In this document: positions 23,801 through 37,300 of the stretch, piece by piece | Position numbering within the stretch: position 1 is the stretch's first letter | How the letters are laid out: each line of letters begins with the position of its first letter | Source of the DNA: Sistotremastrum niveocremeum HHB9708 | Lineage: Eukaryota > Basidiomycota > Agaricomycetes > Sistotremastrales > Sistotremastraceae | DNA: 64,000 bases | Direction of reading: 5' to 3' | Assembly (NCBI GenBank): GCA_001630475.1 | Contig: KV419413.1 | Span: 392,685 to 456,684, forward strand | Translations under genes and position numbers: made by a program | The notes under the pieces: model-generated | What the model was told of the DNA's origin: nothing | The model's database searches: none | What the model saw: the letters and a program-made list of their open reading frames with translations, nothing else

Positions 23801-26800
23801 CTCAGCCCAACGCTCAACTTTCTTATCATAGCCTCTTCGAAGAATTGTAAAAAGTCATGTGAACGATACGGAAGAAAGGAAGAAAGGAGCATGGACATGG
23901 GATGAGGAATGAGGCTGATTAAATGCAGGCACGCTTAAGGGACCAAAAGCGTGGCTAGAACCCTCAACCCGGACCCTTCTTGAGAAGCTCGACCGTTTTA
24001 GGAAACTTTGGGACGAAAAGTGCCACGTGGGCTTGGCCTATTGTTAGCCGAGGGATTCCCCGCCAAAGCATGCTTTATCCGCTATGGTCAAGTCTCGGGA
24101 TGCACTTCATTCCTTTCCTGTTTTGTCTCTTACTCTTTTGTGGATGCGGATCTTCCAAGTGTCGCTATTGCGCTTCTCAGTGCTCGCAGAATGGATGCTG
24201 TAATGTGTACGGCATTTGAATGGATGAACGGTGAGCTGACACGGCTCCATGGCATCGAGGCCAGGAACGACTGACTGACGCGTCGTCCAGGCTGGTCTTT
24301 CGACTAGGTCACCGGGACTAGGTTGTACAACTGTAGGCCCGACTAAACTAGTCTCTTCCCACTCCAAGTGTATCCTGCGCTCGAGGCTCGATGATATCCG
24401 AAAAAAGTTGATTCATTCTACTCGACTTGGACGGTTAGACTCGGGATTCGCATGTCTCGGTCGATATACAACATCGTCGGCGCCGTCGGTCCATTCGGCC
24501 TCTACTCTACCACTGTACCAGTACTGTCTACTCCACGGCACACCGGCCACCATTGACACCACACCCTAAAATGTCTCACATCACCGATCGAAAAATAGAT
24601 CGAAAAAGATCGAAATAAGGCTTGTCTTACCTACATCCGGCAAAGCACGCTTACGATCCCAGGGCAAGAAAAGGTACGTCCCGGTCTCAGAATTCCATCC
24701 AACATTCGATGATCGACTCACCTGTCAAGGACCTGTCAACCTGTCAACGGCGAACCTGTCAAAACAACCGTACCGCGAACCCCTCGTCTTTCGGCTCTCG
24801 AGCTTACCCCTCGATCCCGCATATCCCGCCAACCGCCCGCATCACCCAGGTCTCACGTTCGGAAAAACCGGCTGTTTGGCTCATTTATTTGGTGAATCAG
24901 TTGTGATCGTTCGTGATCGTACGTGGCAGGACCGCAAAAAGGAAAATACGTCGAATTTTCGCGACTGGCAAAAACAAGTTCGGCATTCAACTTGCGAATA
25001 CACTACTATATTGTCCTTGTCAATTTCTTTGTCCGTCATCCGGCCGAAATTCAAGACCAAACAATATATTATCTGAATTCCAAGTGGACACCTCGTCAAT
25101 GGTCGGAAGATTCCTTTTTGGGAATCTGCATGTTGAACGCGCTTCAGATCTGGATTCTGGGTTCAAGCTTCTTCTGACGCTCACCGTGTGACGACACTCA
25201 CGAATGAGAGGCCCACGATCTGTATTAGGCAATGGTACTGTTTGAGGGATCCGAGGATTTACGATTTCGGGGACCTCAAGAACGGATAGAAATTCACGTT
25301 CAGGTACGAGGTCGGGGAAGTGATACAGGTTGATAGTGGCTGATACAGGTTCTTAGACTTCGACATCCGATATCGAAGATGGTCTTGTTCTCATTCTACG
25401 GAGAGCCCTTGGATGACCATGGCCCACGCCATGGCGAGAGATATCGGAGGATCATGATGCGGATTGCCCGGTTGTGGTGCCCGGCACTCTTTGGATTCAG
25501 CGAAGTCGAAGATCGAAGGACGAGGGTCTGGAAGGTCTACAACGTGTATTCGGAGGATGTCTCATCATCTCTGGATTTTCTGTACCCTTGCTGGCCTCAC
25601 GAGACTCTCGTAATGCGAAGCCGTTCGTTGGTACGGAGAGGACGGCGCAACTCGATCTTGATTCTTGAGGATGGGTCGAGCTCTGAAAGTTAGGAAGTAC
25701 CCAACTGCGAGAGCGCCGTGGACTTATTTTGTGGATTCTATGGATGCTTATGGTGTTACTAGTCAACGTCGTGTGAGTGATTCTGCTTCTGCTTCTGGTG
25801 GCTATGTATGCTACTCTCTGATGTTACATTTCAAAGACATCGCACAGCGTGACGTCTCGAATCGATGATATTCCTGTACTTCAATGGAAATCGTCGCGGT
25901 CTTGTCATCTGGAAGACCTCTACTGACAGTTACGGTCGGAATCCAAGTCCCCTTTGCGAAAGGACAGTCAAGGCAGTTCATCATCAATCATCAGGATACA
26001 TATGTTCAGTGCCAGTGGCTCAACTTCGAATAACGGGTAAAGCATACCCCTAACTACTTCTCAGTGCCATGATAATGATAATGATGCCCTTCATTCCAGA
26101 CCTTTGGAAGTTCATTTTAATCTTCGAGTGCCGTTATCGTGAATACAGTATACTCTGTTCGCGTTCAGCCACATACGGTACATGCTCCGAACAGCTATCT
26201 GATCTCATTTCCGCTCTCACTATCAGTTGCGATAAACATATTGCTCGTATGCACTGCACCGTGTAGGAGGAGGAGTACTCTCGAGGCTCGTTAATAAATT
26301 ATCGTTTAATACTAAGGATAGATAAGAAATGCGCGCTCATTTCATTCTCCTCTCTGCCAACTGTCCAAATAGTCCAATAATTGACAAACACTACAATCTT
26401 CCACTTTCACGCCATACGGGCCCCATGCATTTTCCCTTAAAGTTCCCATAAATTTCTTATCGCGGCCCCCGCCCGCGAACGTGTCTCCCAAAGAGTGTGG
26501 ACAAGCACCTCTTCCATTCCAGGACATCATCAGTCAGGTACGTATTTCGAAAAGTCAGAAGACCAAGAAGACCCGTCTAAGGAAGAGGAGCCATTCAGGA
26601 ACGAAAATGCTATAAATAACCGAGGAAAATCTCGGGTTTCAATTCTTCTTCCTTTCCCTTCCCGGGCCTTCATTCTTTCCTCTTTCCCGCTTTCGTGCAT
26701 TGAATGTGCGAAAGGAGGCGTCGAGGATGAGGGTCGGGTATAGATTATCCAGCGGAGGGATTTTGGATCCGGTGGGTTGAGTTCTATATCCGAGTTTAGT

Positions 26801-27047
26801 TTGGAGGGATTGGAGAGGAGGGTTGGACTCCGTTGGAGGGTGGTGGGAGAATGATATGCCGAGTCGTGAGTATGAGGTACGACGTCCGCGTACCGGAATT
26901 GTACGAGGGATGAGGTGTGAGGTATGAGGTGTATGGTGTAAGGATACATAATTATTGAATAGCTAGGACATAAAAACGTGATCATAATGTCAAGAACGTG
27001 AAGCTCTCCGAGGAAGGAAGATGGAGAGTGGGACTGCTACAGTGCTC
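20869..27047. other. 6-kb gene-poor stretch at the centre of the mirror
   Basis: Short frames only, in all six frames. Candidates looked at include 22557-22267 (-) and 25379-25693 (+), which match no family I know and have no convincing splice partners. No repeats with clear ends, no LTRs and no TIRs were seen. The symmetry point of the NLR duplication (about 23.76 kb) falls inside it. Non-coding RNA or small-exon genes cannot be excluded. Confidence 0.4.
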
Positions 27048-27938
27048 CTAGCGTAATTTGAAGTAGAGGATTAGAGCGATGAGGATGACGAGGACGGCGA
27101 TTATTGCTGCTGTGATGAAGCGTTGTTGATACATCCTGTTATCAGAAGGGATGTGAGCTTTCGTTCATTCATTCGGAAGGGTAGACAGACGAGGGTTGGT
27201 GAAGGGACAGCGAATGGATGGATAGCATGAGTAGAGAATGCTTACCTTCTGATCATTTTCTTCAACGTCCCCGACGCACGGTCAATTGACCGATCAGCAG
27301 TTTGCAACTACACCCACTGTCAACCTTTTAAATTCGTCATAACCAAAAGTAGACGTACCATATCTCTCGAATTTTCAATCTGCTCTCTCTGTCCTCTCAA
27401 CGACCTCAGAATCTCCGCACCCTGCTCCTCCGTCTCCAACGCAATCCTCCTCGATTCGTCCAGTCTCCTTGTTCCATTCTCCAAAATGGCATGCCCGGTA
27501 AGCAAACGTTCTCTGTCACCTCCGCCTTCCGCATCATCCGAGTACGCACCCCCCGGTGCTGTTGAGAGAAGAAGAGAACGTTGGAGAGCGGAGTGGAGGT
27601 CTTTTGATTGTTTTTTGAGCGTCGTGAGGGAGGATTTTGACGATTTGAGACGGGCTTGATATTGGGCTTTTAGAGATTGAGGCATTGAGTGAATCTCGAC
27701 TTCCATCTGCGAGAGGACTTCTTCAGCTTCATCGAGCTCTATTTCGACGCGTCGAAGGGAGGCTTTGCGGGCTTCTGGAGACGACGAAGGACATCGTTAG
27801 TGATGGTGAGAGCGGGAGCATTGATGACGTGGACTGACCGCCTTTGAGGTCTTCATTGAGCTTCTGGGTAATGGACTGGGTGATGGAGGTAAAGTCTTGT
27901 TGATACGAATCGAAGAGCGAGGTGGGTGAATTATCCAT
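27048..27938 (-). CDS. VTI1: Vti1-type Qb-SNARE
   Basis: Four exons on the minus strand: 27938-27839, 27774-27359, 27307-27246 and 27135-27048, in phase, giving 221 residues (yeast Vti1 has 217). The N-terminus MDNSPTSLFDSYQQDF and the three-helix region EARKASLRRVEIELDEAEEV match Vti1. The SNARE helix runs from about residue 135, with the central-layer glutamine in LRSLRGQREQI, and continues through LQTADRSIDRASGTLKKMIR. A C-terminal membrane anchor (FITAAIIAVLVILIALILYF) ends in KLR and stop. Vti1 serves Golgi-endosome-vacuole and intra-Golgi fusion as the Qb partner. It shares a 0.5-kb upstream region with the divergent membrane protein at 28466. Confidence 0.92.
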
Positions 27939-28465
27939 TCTTGCACTCGAGCTAGTATTAGTTACGTTCTCGAGATCAAAAGTCGGCGACGCGCACGGGG
28001 AAGAGCGAGGCGCAGTAGTCAGCCGTACGGACCAAAGCGGAGATCGAATCACAGTCGGACCAATTCGCGGGATCGGGCATCGTGGATCTGAGATCTGTGG
28101 TAGCGAGGGAATTGGTCCTGGAGAGATTTGTCTCGGAAGTGATCGAGCGCGAGCGGCCGTACACGAATTCCGTCCCTCGATCGCCTCGCATCTCTCAGGC
28201 TCAGCCAACTCTAATCGATTGGTCCATTTCGTATAAAGCATCCAGGCCTCGCCATGCCACGACCGCCATTCCCTTCCTGCCCCTTCCCCGCTCTCCGCAA
28301 CTAAGTAGCTAGTAGCTAGCTAGCTATAAAGCATCAGCAACGACGGCGTCCTCACACTCCACCACGTCGTCCGCAGAGCCTCTCGTCCCGCCATCCCCGA
28401 CGCCCTCGTCTTCATCCACCATTTCGTCCTCGTCCACTTCATCGTCCCGGACACTCGTCAACGAC
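27939..28465. promoter_or_regulatory. Shared upstream region of VTI1 and the membrane protein
   Basis: A 527-bp region between two divergent start codons, so it must contain both promoters. A run of AGCTAG repeats (about 28306-28327) followed by CTATAAAGC looks like a core promoter for the rightward gene. The element calls are by eye only. Confidence 0.45.
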
Positions 28466-29548
28466 ATGGCACATTCGAAACCGACGCTCAGCTTTACGCA
28501 GTCTATGCCTTCGAGGCTGATGACCTACTTGGGCTTCATCCCCATCTCCCTGGCATCATTTGCTATGATCTGGGGATATCTCCTCGGTTCGGGGCTCCCT
28601 ACTAAACTCTCCCAAATGTCCTCTTCGGACTTGTTCATGCACACCTCCTTCTTCCAAACAGCCATGGACCCATCCATCCCGCCCTTCTTCTGCGGCTTCG
28701 TCTCCTCACTCGCCATCCTCGCTCTCATCCCCTACGCCGAGTCATTACGTTCCAAAGACTTCCGTCCCCGGAACGACCACCTCCTCGACCGCATCGTCCT
28801 CAACCCATTCTTGACGAACGCGGTCGCCCAAATGTTCGGCGGAGCATTCATGTACCCGCTCTATTGGGCATCATTCATCTGCAGCGGTGAAGCACGTAAA
28901 TACCCCGCCCAAGCATCCCACTCCGAAATCCCCCAAGCCGAAGCCGAAGCCCTCCTCTTCTCCTTCGTCCTCGGCTTCATCCTCCCATCCACCCTCATGA
29001 AATTCTTCCCCAACCATTCATACATCGTCACCCTCTGGTGGGCATTCCCACTCACCATCACCCTCCTCCAATACCTCTACATCACCTTCCGCCCTAAAAT
29101 CTCCTCTCCTACCTCCGCTAAAAGCCTCGAAAGAGCCTATTTCCTCACTCAAGGCACTTACCTTATCGCATTCCTCTTCTCCACCGTATTCCACTTATCA
29201 ACTCTCATCCCAATGTTCAACCCCATCCGCACCTCCCTCCCGCGCCTCATCAACCTCCTCGTTCCTCCTCTCCGCATTCTCCCACCAACCCCATCTCCAG
29301 TCGTCGCTCTCCAAATTATGCAAGTCGACTCTCTATTCCTCTTCGCAGGAGCAATAATGATGACCCTCATCGCGTTCCCGAGGTCATGGAAGGAAGCGGG
29401 CAAGTTGGCAGCTTGGAATGTGTTTGGAGTCGTTGTGTGTGGGACGGGAGGTGCGATTGCTGGAGTGTGGATGTGGAGAGAGTGGAGGTTGATGGGTGAG
29501 AGACGGGCGGTGGATAACACTCATCTGCCCAAGTCGCCCAGGCCTTGA
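28466..29548 (+). CDS. Eight-span integral membrane protein, function unknown
   Basis: A single open exon of 360 residues from the ATG at 28466. Eight hydrophobic segments are visible: about 22-42 (FIPISLASFAMIWGYLLG), 72-91, 112-138 (NPFLTNAVAQMFGGAFMYPL), 163-181, 187-210, 228-254, 285-310 and 318-340. Loops are short and the C-terminal tail is basic (WMWREWRLMGERR). No transporter signature, cytochrome ligand pair or catalytic motif was recognised. It resembles uncharacterised fungal multi-span proteins. Lack of introns is unusual here, as every other complete gene is split. Codon use is very C-rich at third positions. Confidence 0.75.
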   Translation: MAHSKPTLSFTQSMPSRLMTYLGFIPISLASFAMIWGYLLGSGLPTKLSQMSSSDLFMHTSFFQTAMDPSIPPFFCGFVSSLAILALIPYAESLRSKDFRPRNDHLLDRIVLNPFLTNAVAQMFGGAFMYPLYWASFICSGEARKYPAQASHSEIPQAEAEALLFSFVLGFILPSTLMKFFPNHSYIVTLWWAFPLTITLLQYLYITFRPKISSPTSAKSLERAYFLTQGTYLIAFLFSTVFHLSTLIPMFNPIRTSLPRLINLLVPPLRILPPTPSPVVALQIMQVDSLFLFAGAIMMTLIAFPRSWKEAGKLAAWNVFGVVVCGTGGAIAGVWMWREWRLMGERRAVDNTHLPKSPRP

Positions 29549-29844
29549 GCGAGAGTTTTTTTATCGAGCCTTGACTCTGAGGTCACTCGGGGTCTTGTGG
29601 ATATGTGCTTCTAACCGCGATACTTATTCCATGCACTCATCCGTCTGCTGTGGTTCGTCGATGTTCACTATTGTTCATTAGATTTTTATTCTTCCATTCT
29701 ATTCTTCCCTCCTCCCTCCTCCTCCTGTGATATTGCGCATGTTCTCTTTCTCACATTACTTATCTCCGCTTAGTTTATTCTCCTTCTGCTCAATCTTGTC
29801 TCGTCTTGTCTTTCTGTGCATAGTTAGTACATCCATCTCATAAC

Positions 29845-29869
29845 ATATCGTATCGTATCGTATCGTATC
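29845..29869. repeat. (TATCG)n microsatellite
   Basis: About five tandem copies of a 5-bp unit. Confidence 0.9.
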
Positions 29870-30331
29870 ATCCGTACACGTGTTATACATGTAACTCGTT
29901 TGTATAACGGTATCTGGTGAAAATAATCAAACAGTCTTGAAATATCTATTTCATCGTGCTTGATTTGGCGAATAATGATGAATTTATTGATAACGTTGAC
30001 ACAACGTTCGGACTGCGCTTTGTGTGCTAAATCGTCACAAGGATGGTGAGGGTATAGCATAGTATGCAACCATCATGACAAGATCATACGAAATTTAAAA
30101 TACCAATACCGTCTTGTAACAAACTCAACGAAAGCATGCAATGCATCCATCGTGCACCCTTCGCCGCTCCCGCACGGTATGCATCTCATTCCTCCAACAA
30201 GTTAGACAGACAAATAGCACGCGATCCGATTAAACCGCATCAAATAGCGATGAAAATACCATCCCATCATAATGACACCGTCACACCGGATCCACATACG
30301 CATAGCTTAGGACGAATTCGAAATTGGCTAT

Positions 30332-30360
30332 GGGGATCAAAGGCGTTCACTTTGATCCCC
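30332..30360. repeat. Perfect inverted repeat, 11-bp stem, 7-base loop
   Basis: GGGGATCAAAG is followed after 7 bases by its exact complement CTTTGATCCCC. The palindrome CATGAATTCATG lies 3 bases further on. It is too short to call a transposon. It could be a structured RNA element or a protein-binding site. Confidence 0.6.
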
Positions 30361-31359
30361 ATTCATGAATTCATGATCAGGCCCTGATTCACCCCATGCA
30401 TCCCTCCTAGGCACATTGGCACAGGGAGATCTTCCGCTCCACAGCGTGCCAGCATGACATTGACACGGTATGGCATTGCACTGAGTCGCGGGCTCATCCG
30501 ATCCATTTTGATGCAGTTTGATGCAGAGCCCTGACTCGGCCTTCATAAAAATACACGTATGGTGGACGAGCGCTCGAGTCGGATGAGTCCCATTTGTGAT
30601 TTGCCCTTGTGCGTTTATGGCTTGGGCTGACGTCGGCGATGCCGATGTCAATGAGATCATCAAAACGTAGATCTTGACATCTTGTCTCATTTGGATATCC
30701 GAATTCAGGTTCGGTTGTGTGATGGAATCATGGGATACTGGAGAAGATGATGGGCGGGGAGATCTGGCCGTGCTTTTGTCTCATTGTGTCGGGGTACCGG
30801 TACCGGGAGGGGAGGGTACCCGGGGCCGGTGCTCGTGGTCTTCTGAGCAAGCCTCTGAGTGACGACCAGGCAGGACGAAACGGTTTGGAGCGATTGAAGA
30901 TGGCATGGCAGAATGAGTCATGAGTCGAGTTGCGAATCAGGCTCAGCCGCTCAGGTCGAAGCACTGCGGAATTTGTACGAGGTTTGGCGATGATTTCATG
31001 TCCAATGATAATAGCAATGACGTCGATAATGCATGCACTGATACCCTTGACCTCCCGGAAGCCACAACCGTACATTCACATGGACCACAGATACTAGCGC
31101 TCAGACTAGCCAACATAGCAAAGCTTCGATTTTCGAGGATTCCCCAAAAGGAAATTATGCCACCGGTTGTATCGTATCGTTTTACTCCCGGATCCGGAGC
31201 CATGAGCTTCCGAGTGGGCATGACGACGATACTTGGAGAACTGAGCTCAGAAGGGTGATATCGTTACTTGGATTGGCGTCGTTGGATTTACGCACTTTAG
31301 GTCTTCTTGTTTGACAGTAGTGACAGGGAAGCAAGGTAGAGCCATTGAAGAGTACAATC

Positions 31360-34300
31360 GGGACATCGACATGGATACACACAGCAGCTGGTCAATCAGG
31401 GACGAATATCGACAGATCATCGTCAAAGAAGCTAGTCGAAGATCCGGATGTCATTTCAAATCTGGGTACAGATGAGCCTGAGATGGGATCGTAGCCGACA
31501 GTTTTCGCCCGCGACGGAACTAAAAGCGGAAACGGAACGGCAAGTGGGAGGGGAAGGAAGGGATAAGGTGGACTTCGGCGATGGAGGCATCGCCTTCATC
31601 AAGCTCAGGGTCAGGCACGCTTCTCAGCGCTCGCGCCCGTGCATGAATTCTTCAAATAATGATTGGCACGTAGAAATCTTGACAAAAATCCTGCCGAGTA
31701 CATTGGAGAGATCGACGATAGGTGGAGCTGGAGTTGAGCACGTGCAACGTTGTGCAATGCAGGAGAAGAGGGTAGTGAGATATGGGCGGTGAGCGGGCTT
31801 CAAGGTCCATCAAATGCGCGCGCTGGGTGAGAGAGAAATGAGGTCCGGTTGCCTTGACGACGTGCGATGGATAATGGTATTTCCCTTCTTGACTTGTATG
31901 TTCAAGCTTGCACTTTGGTCACGGACGGACGTTCGATGATCGATGGTCGATCTCGAAAGATGCATATCCTGAGATCCGAATACCGCGGCTTTGAGACATC
32001 TGTGATTGGAGACTACGCAATGAAGGGTTGTGTCCATAGGTCCTGGAACCTCAGCCCGAGCTCCTCGAGCGTATACGACGGATCGATACTAGTAGCAGAT
32101 CCAAATTCGTTCCTCGACTGAGCGCAGATTTACGCAGGCGTGACGGAGATGGGGGCTAGGGGATGGCAATATAGATCGAAAGAGACGATTTTACTGGAAA
32201 TGGTCGAAAGGGCGCCGAATTGAACGAATGACGATTGGCTGGCCGGGCTGGCCGGGCGATTTGTCAATTTGACTTGAAGGAGGATGATCATTGGTTAGGC
32301 ATTATCCCGGGTGGCAGTTGGACCGTGCTAGTAGTCTTTTCTATTGGAAAGTGAGAGACGTCTCCCCTGAGAGTGCACTGAATACGCACATGGAGAAAAG
32401 GATGAAAGACCTCAGCCAATAGAGCAGGGAAAGCTAACAGACATCCCGAAATTGGAGGTCGATCCGTGAATCACCGGAGTATTCGTTCTCATCTTTCGCA
32501 GCGATCATGTCATTGTTGCGTTATAGGGACAATCCTCATCAAGTTCGCGCCTAGTCGCTACGAGTCATGTATGAAAGTTGAAACAGGGTAGAGTAGTGGC
32601 ATGACTCAACGAGAAAACTAAACAAATTTAGCTTGAGACACTCTTCAGACTCAGACTTGGGGATTCCAGCGCAGTTTGGGGTCTTTTTGGAGTAGCTAGG
32701 GCGTCGGGCGCCGATAGAATGACCGGATGACGCTGCCGACCGCACGGTTGTTCACCGGGGCTGAATCCGTGTATTCCTGGTCTGAGCGGGTTGTGGACTT
32801 GAGAGTAGGGTAAAATTAAAGGATCAGTCGTTATTGGAAATGAGAGTATGTTGAGACATTGGGTGGAGGATGTTGACAAGAATAGCGCGTACGAGCTTTG
32901 TACTTGTTTGGCAAGAGCTTCAACTTTTCGACGCCTCAGCCTCGTCTGCGTTCAATCCCTCGAGATCGTGAACATTCCGATGTCTGAAAAGCTAAACTGC
33001 TCGGAAATCCATGTTGCTACATGTGATCGTACAAGTACTACATCGTCAACTTCTACGTTCCACATCTGACTGCGACTCGACAAGCAGACGAAGCTTCTCA
33101 TCTGGCCACCCTACTAAGAGGCTTTGTCTGGGCTGGTAGATGAGGTGAGACACTTCGTCCAATTCTCGCCGTGCTGAAACCGGTCGAAATCGATGATGAC
33201 AGGTTCTGCACCAATGATTCGCTTGCAGCGACCCCAGACGAAGGTCGAGCGATAATACGGCGGTACCCAGAAAAGCAACTTTGCCGGATCCTCATCCGCA
33301 TAAACCCAACCACTGCTATGAAATCGAGGGAAGAGCTTTCGCAATTCCTTCTCACGACCAGTCCCCATTTCTTCGTCGAGATCGACATTCCAAATTCGCA
33401 GACGACCCCCATAAGATGCTGCAACTATCTCCTTATCATTATTGGCAAATTTTGCGTTTATTATTGGTCCACTGTGATCTTCCAATGGGTTGCCGATCAG
33501 CTGGCCAGTGCGTGAGTCCCATATTCGTACGGTGTGATCGTCTCCCGTTGATAAAAGACGTCCACCATCCGAAGAGAATACGAGTGACCAAATAATATCT
33601 GCTCCATGACCCATCGTTGGATGACCCTCACGCGAAAAGGTAGTGGCATCCCACACGTAAATCGTACCATCTGCAGCACCGGATGCTCCACGGTCTTGAT
33701 TGGGAGTTATCGCGAGTGCGTACACAGGGCTTTGGTGGAACTTCAGAGGATCTCCAATGCTTGTTCCAGTTTCGGTATCCCAGATGCGAATATCCCCGTC
33801 GTACGAGCTCGAGGCGACGCGATTACGACCATCTAGAAAGCGTGCAGCTCGTACGTCGCCGGTATGTCCGCTGAGAGGCCCTGAGACCAGTTCTCTCGCT
33901 TCAGTGTTCCAAATGCGGAGAACATGATCGTTGCCGCCTGTTGCCAAACGTTTTCCGTCTGGACTGAAGGTGAGAAATCGGATTTCGTCGGTGTGCCCTG
34001 TCATGGGATCTCCTAACCGACTACCGGCCTCGACATCCCAGAGAAGAACGTCATTGCCTTTCATAGAAGCGGCTATAATCTTCATATCCGAAGAATACGA
34101 CACTCTTTGGACGGGACCCATCTCATTCAAGTCTTGGGGAGGCTTAATCTCGTCCCCAGATTCTATATCATGAGTGCGGATACTTCCGTCGGACGCTGCC
34201 GTCTTGACTCTCCTCCCATCCGGTGTGACAGTTACGATGGAAAGACTGACTGCTTCGTTTATCTCTTTTGGGTCGATCGCCGCTGATTTATCCCAAATAG

Positions 34301-37300
34301 ATATGGTACCTTCAAATGATCCAGTAGCAATTTGAGTTCCGTTCGGGCAGAATTGGAGGTGTGCGATCGCAGAGTTTGATTCCGTTTCAAACTGTCCCAA
34401 GAAGGAACTCGATGTCATATCCCACAGGCGAATCACGTCATCATCCCAGGACGACGCAACGACGGATCCATCGTGTGAGAACTCGAAAGCAGAGAGACCC
34501 TCATCACCTCCAAGCGGCTCCCCCATTGGCTCGTTCTTCGTGATATCCCAAATACCAAGCCTGTAGTCCTCTGTCGCCCATGCAAGGTATCGGCCCCCTG
34601 CTGAGATCGCTAGGCAAAGAGAGCGTTTCGATGGGATAGCAGTGTGAGATATTTGAGTCCATTCGGTACCGCCGTGGGCACGCTCGCAAAGGAATATTTC
34701 TTTGTCCATGCCACACGCCAGATGAGTTGCGCCGGGAGAAAACGTGGAATTAAACACGCGTTCCGTTTGAAGCTGCTGTACGGAACAAACTTCAGCCCCA
34801 CTCTCGACTTGGAATCCTCCGACGTATCCTCCTGTAGTGATCGCCCAGAGAATTTTAGAATCGGAAGTGAACGCGATGGAGTTCGTCGCAGTTTCATGCA
34901 CAGTGATTGGACCCCAGATCGCGGCGTGCGTCTTCAAGTCGTGCATATAGATGTCTCCAGTGCGGGAACCTAGTGCGAAGTATTGTCTATCTGGGGATAT
35001 GACTGCCACATTCTGAATGCGCTGTTCCTGAGGCGCGATCCGAGAAACCTCATGCCCCGTCTCAAGATCTCGGAAAACCACGGTCCCGTCCAAAGAAACA
35101 GACAAGAGGTCATTTCCATTGCAATGCAACGAATTGATGCCATGACTCAGCAGACCACCTCGTACGCCCAATGATTTGACGAGAGCAGCATACCCGGGTT
35201 GCTTCCCTCGCTCGATACGGAGTGTGTTTTCAAACTGGGGAAGATAGTATTTCGCGACGAGACTGGTCGCTGGAGCGAACGGTAGTGCCGAGATATACAG
35301 TTGAGGCGGGCTGGCAGTGATGACATCACCAAAGGCATTGATAAACTTCTCTGCGTCAACAGCGAACTCAGCGAGGGCTTGATCTCTCCCCTAGAATCGG
35401 GAATTTCTTATTAATATTCCGATTTCCAAGAAAGAAAGAGATGTGGAACTTACGGCGACCCACTTCTGCAAAGCTTGCATGGCAGTTCTAGCCCTGTGTA
35501 TCTCGTCGTATAAACCAAGAAGTTCAAGCCAGTGTAGGAAGTGTTCGGTTGTGAAGACATGCAGGAAAGGGATAATGTCCTCGGAGAAGGGTATTGAAGT
35601 GAGATGGTCGGACCAGAATCGCGACGCATATGTCAAGTGAGGAGGTATAACGATGTCTTTGACTGACGGTGCAAACGCGTATGAAGTTGGCATATTCGAA
35701 ATATTCAACTTGAGTTCCCGATTCATGACTGTGAATAATGCCTTTGTGAGAAAGGCTTCTTCGTGGAAAGCGTCGATATGATAAATTCCACTTCGCTCCG
35801 CACTGAAGAGAAAATCTCTGAAGGACGTATGAAGTGCTTGGACAGGGCTTGCGTCCGTCGAGACTCCGGCCAAGACAGGTCCCATCCTCTGAACGATGGT
35901 TTTGACCATGCTTGAGCTCTCTTCAGGACCGCGAAGAGCTGAAAGATCGGTGACGCTAAGGGGTTTCCGAGCGCAAAGAATTCGCCCGAGAACAGATCGA
36001 AACCGCTCAATGCGGCGATCATTTTTGGCGAATCCAAAGATATTATGTAAGACTGCCTTGTATAAGCTGTCGAGGCCTGCAAGCTCGGTAGATGTGGACG
36101 TGGATGAAAGGAGGTTTTTGAGTTGCTCATCGGGGCCCCAAACAGGTTCGAGGACGTATTCGCACGCCGTGAACGCCCATTGAAATAATCCCTCGGATCG
36201 GTTGACCAATTCTGACCGCCACAGTCTATTCGGCCAGGCTTCGTCCAACTCCACCAGATCTCCGAGGCGCGCTTGATAATAAACGGCCAAGTCCTGGTCA
36301 ACAGAGCTTCGCGAAGCTACCTGGAGATCCAGTGACGTGACATACTGGCTTCGTAGAAATGCGTCTTCTAACTCCTTCTGCGGACGAGAAGTCAAGAGAA
36401 TCCGAAAGTTTGGAGGAAGTTCGGATAGACGGGTGGCTAGAATGCGGAGGAGTTCTCTGCGAGCATCAGGAGTGCCACCACATTCGTCGAGGGCGTCGAT
36501 GACGATTAGAATAGGCCCAATGAACATGACATCTTTCGCGGGAGCAAGTATAAGTTCCTCGAATTGTCTACGGACAGATGGCGTGTGCCGAAGGTCTGGA
36601 GAGTCCTGAATGATTTTGCCGAGAGCAGACTTCCAAGAGTCGCTGATAGCTGCGAGATCCCGGGATATCTTACTGAAGACGGTATCAGCGCGACGATCGA
36701 CTGCATGAGACTCGTCGAAGATGTACGAGGATCCTAGTCGCTTTCCGGAATGAAAGCGATGAGCGATGGTGTGGGCGACGGCGGACTTTCCTGACCCTGC
36801 GAAACCTTTCATCCAGAAAACGGACGCGCTTTCCGACTGATCGGGCTGGATGACCCATTGAGTGATCGTCTCGATGATTTCCGTTCGTGTCCCGGGAAAA
36901 CACGCTTTCTCGGGAAGGAAACTCGCATCGCCGACGTACTGCATGTCATTAAGATTGACGTCAAGTGCTAATGATGCAACTAGTCAATAAATTGTCGCAC
37001 TCGATAATATTTTTCTCCACATACCAATATCTTTAGTCAATTTGATCGTCTGCAACACTACGATTTCGGTCTGCACAGAGCCGCGAAGCTGAATCGCAGC
37101 TTTCAAGTCCACGAAGCTTGACTCAAAGCCCTTGATGACACCATCCGCTCCCCCCAAAATATTCGAGACGGTCCGTCCGCCTGAATGGAGTGTTAGCAAG
37201 TCTGTTTTCTCCATGCTAGAAAGCAATCACACGCACCGAATGTCTTATCCTTCGCATAATCCGCAATGAAATAACCACATTCCGTTGTCTGCTTTGCTAA

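Larger units (their letters stand above)
29549..31359. other. intergenic region
   Basis: No gene supported. It holds the 3' UTR of the membrane protein gene, a short TATCG tandem array, a perfect 11-bp hairpin at 30332 and a GC-rich palindrome-rich patch near 30795-30835 (repeated GGTACC). The right edge meets arm B. Confidence 0.45.

Noticed and set aside
26530-26985. Minus-strand 151-codon frame downstream of VTI1
   Set aside because: Biased composition, no family likeness and no splice partner. Probably 3' flank.
16014-32130. Reading the 15-16 kb and 31.4-32.5 kb copies as a transposon with inverted ends
   Set aside because: The similarity continues without a break into the NLR genes on both sides, so these are parts of the larger duplicated arms and not independent element ends.
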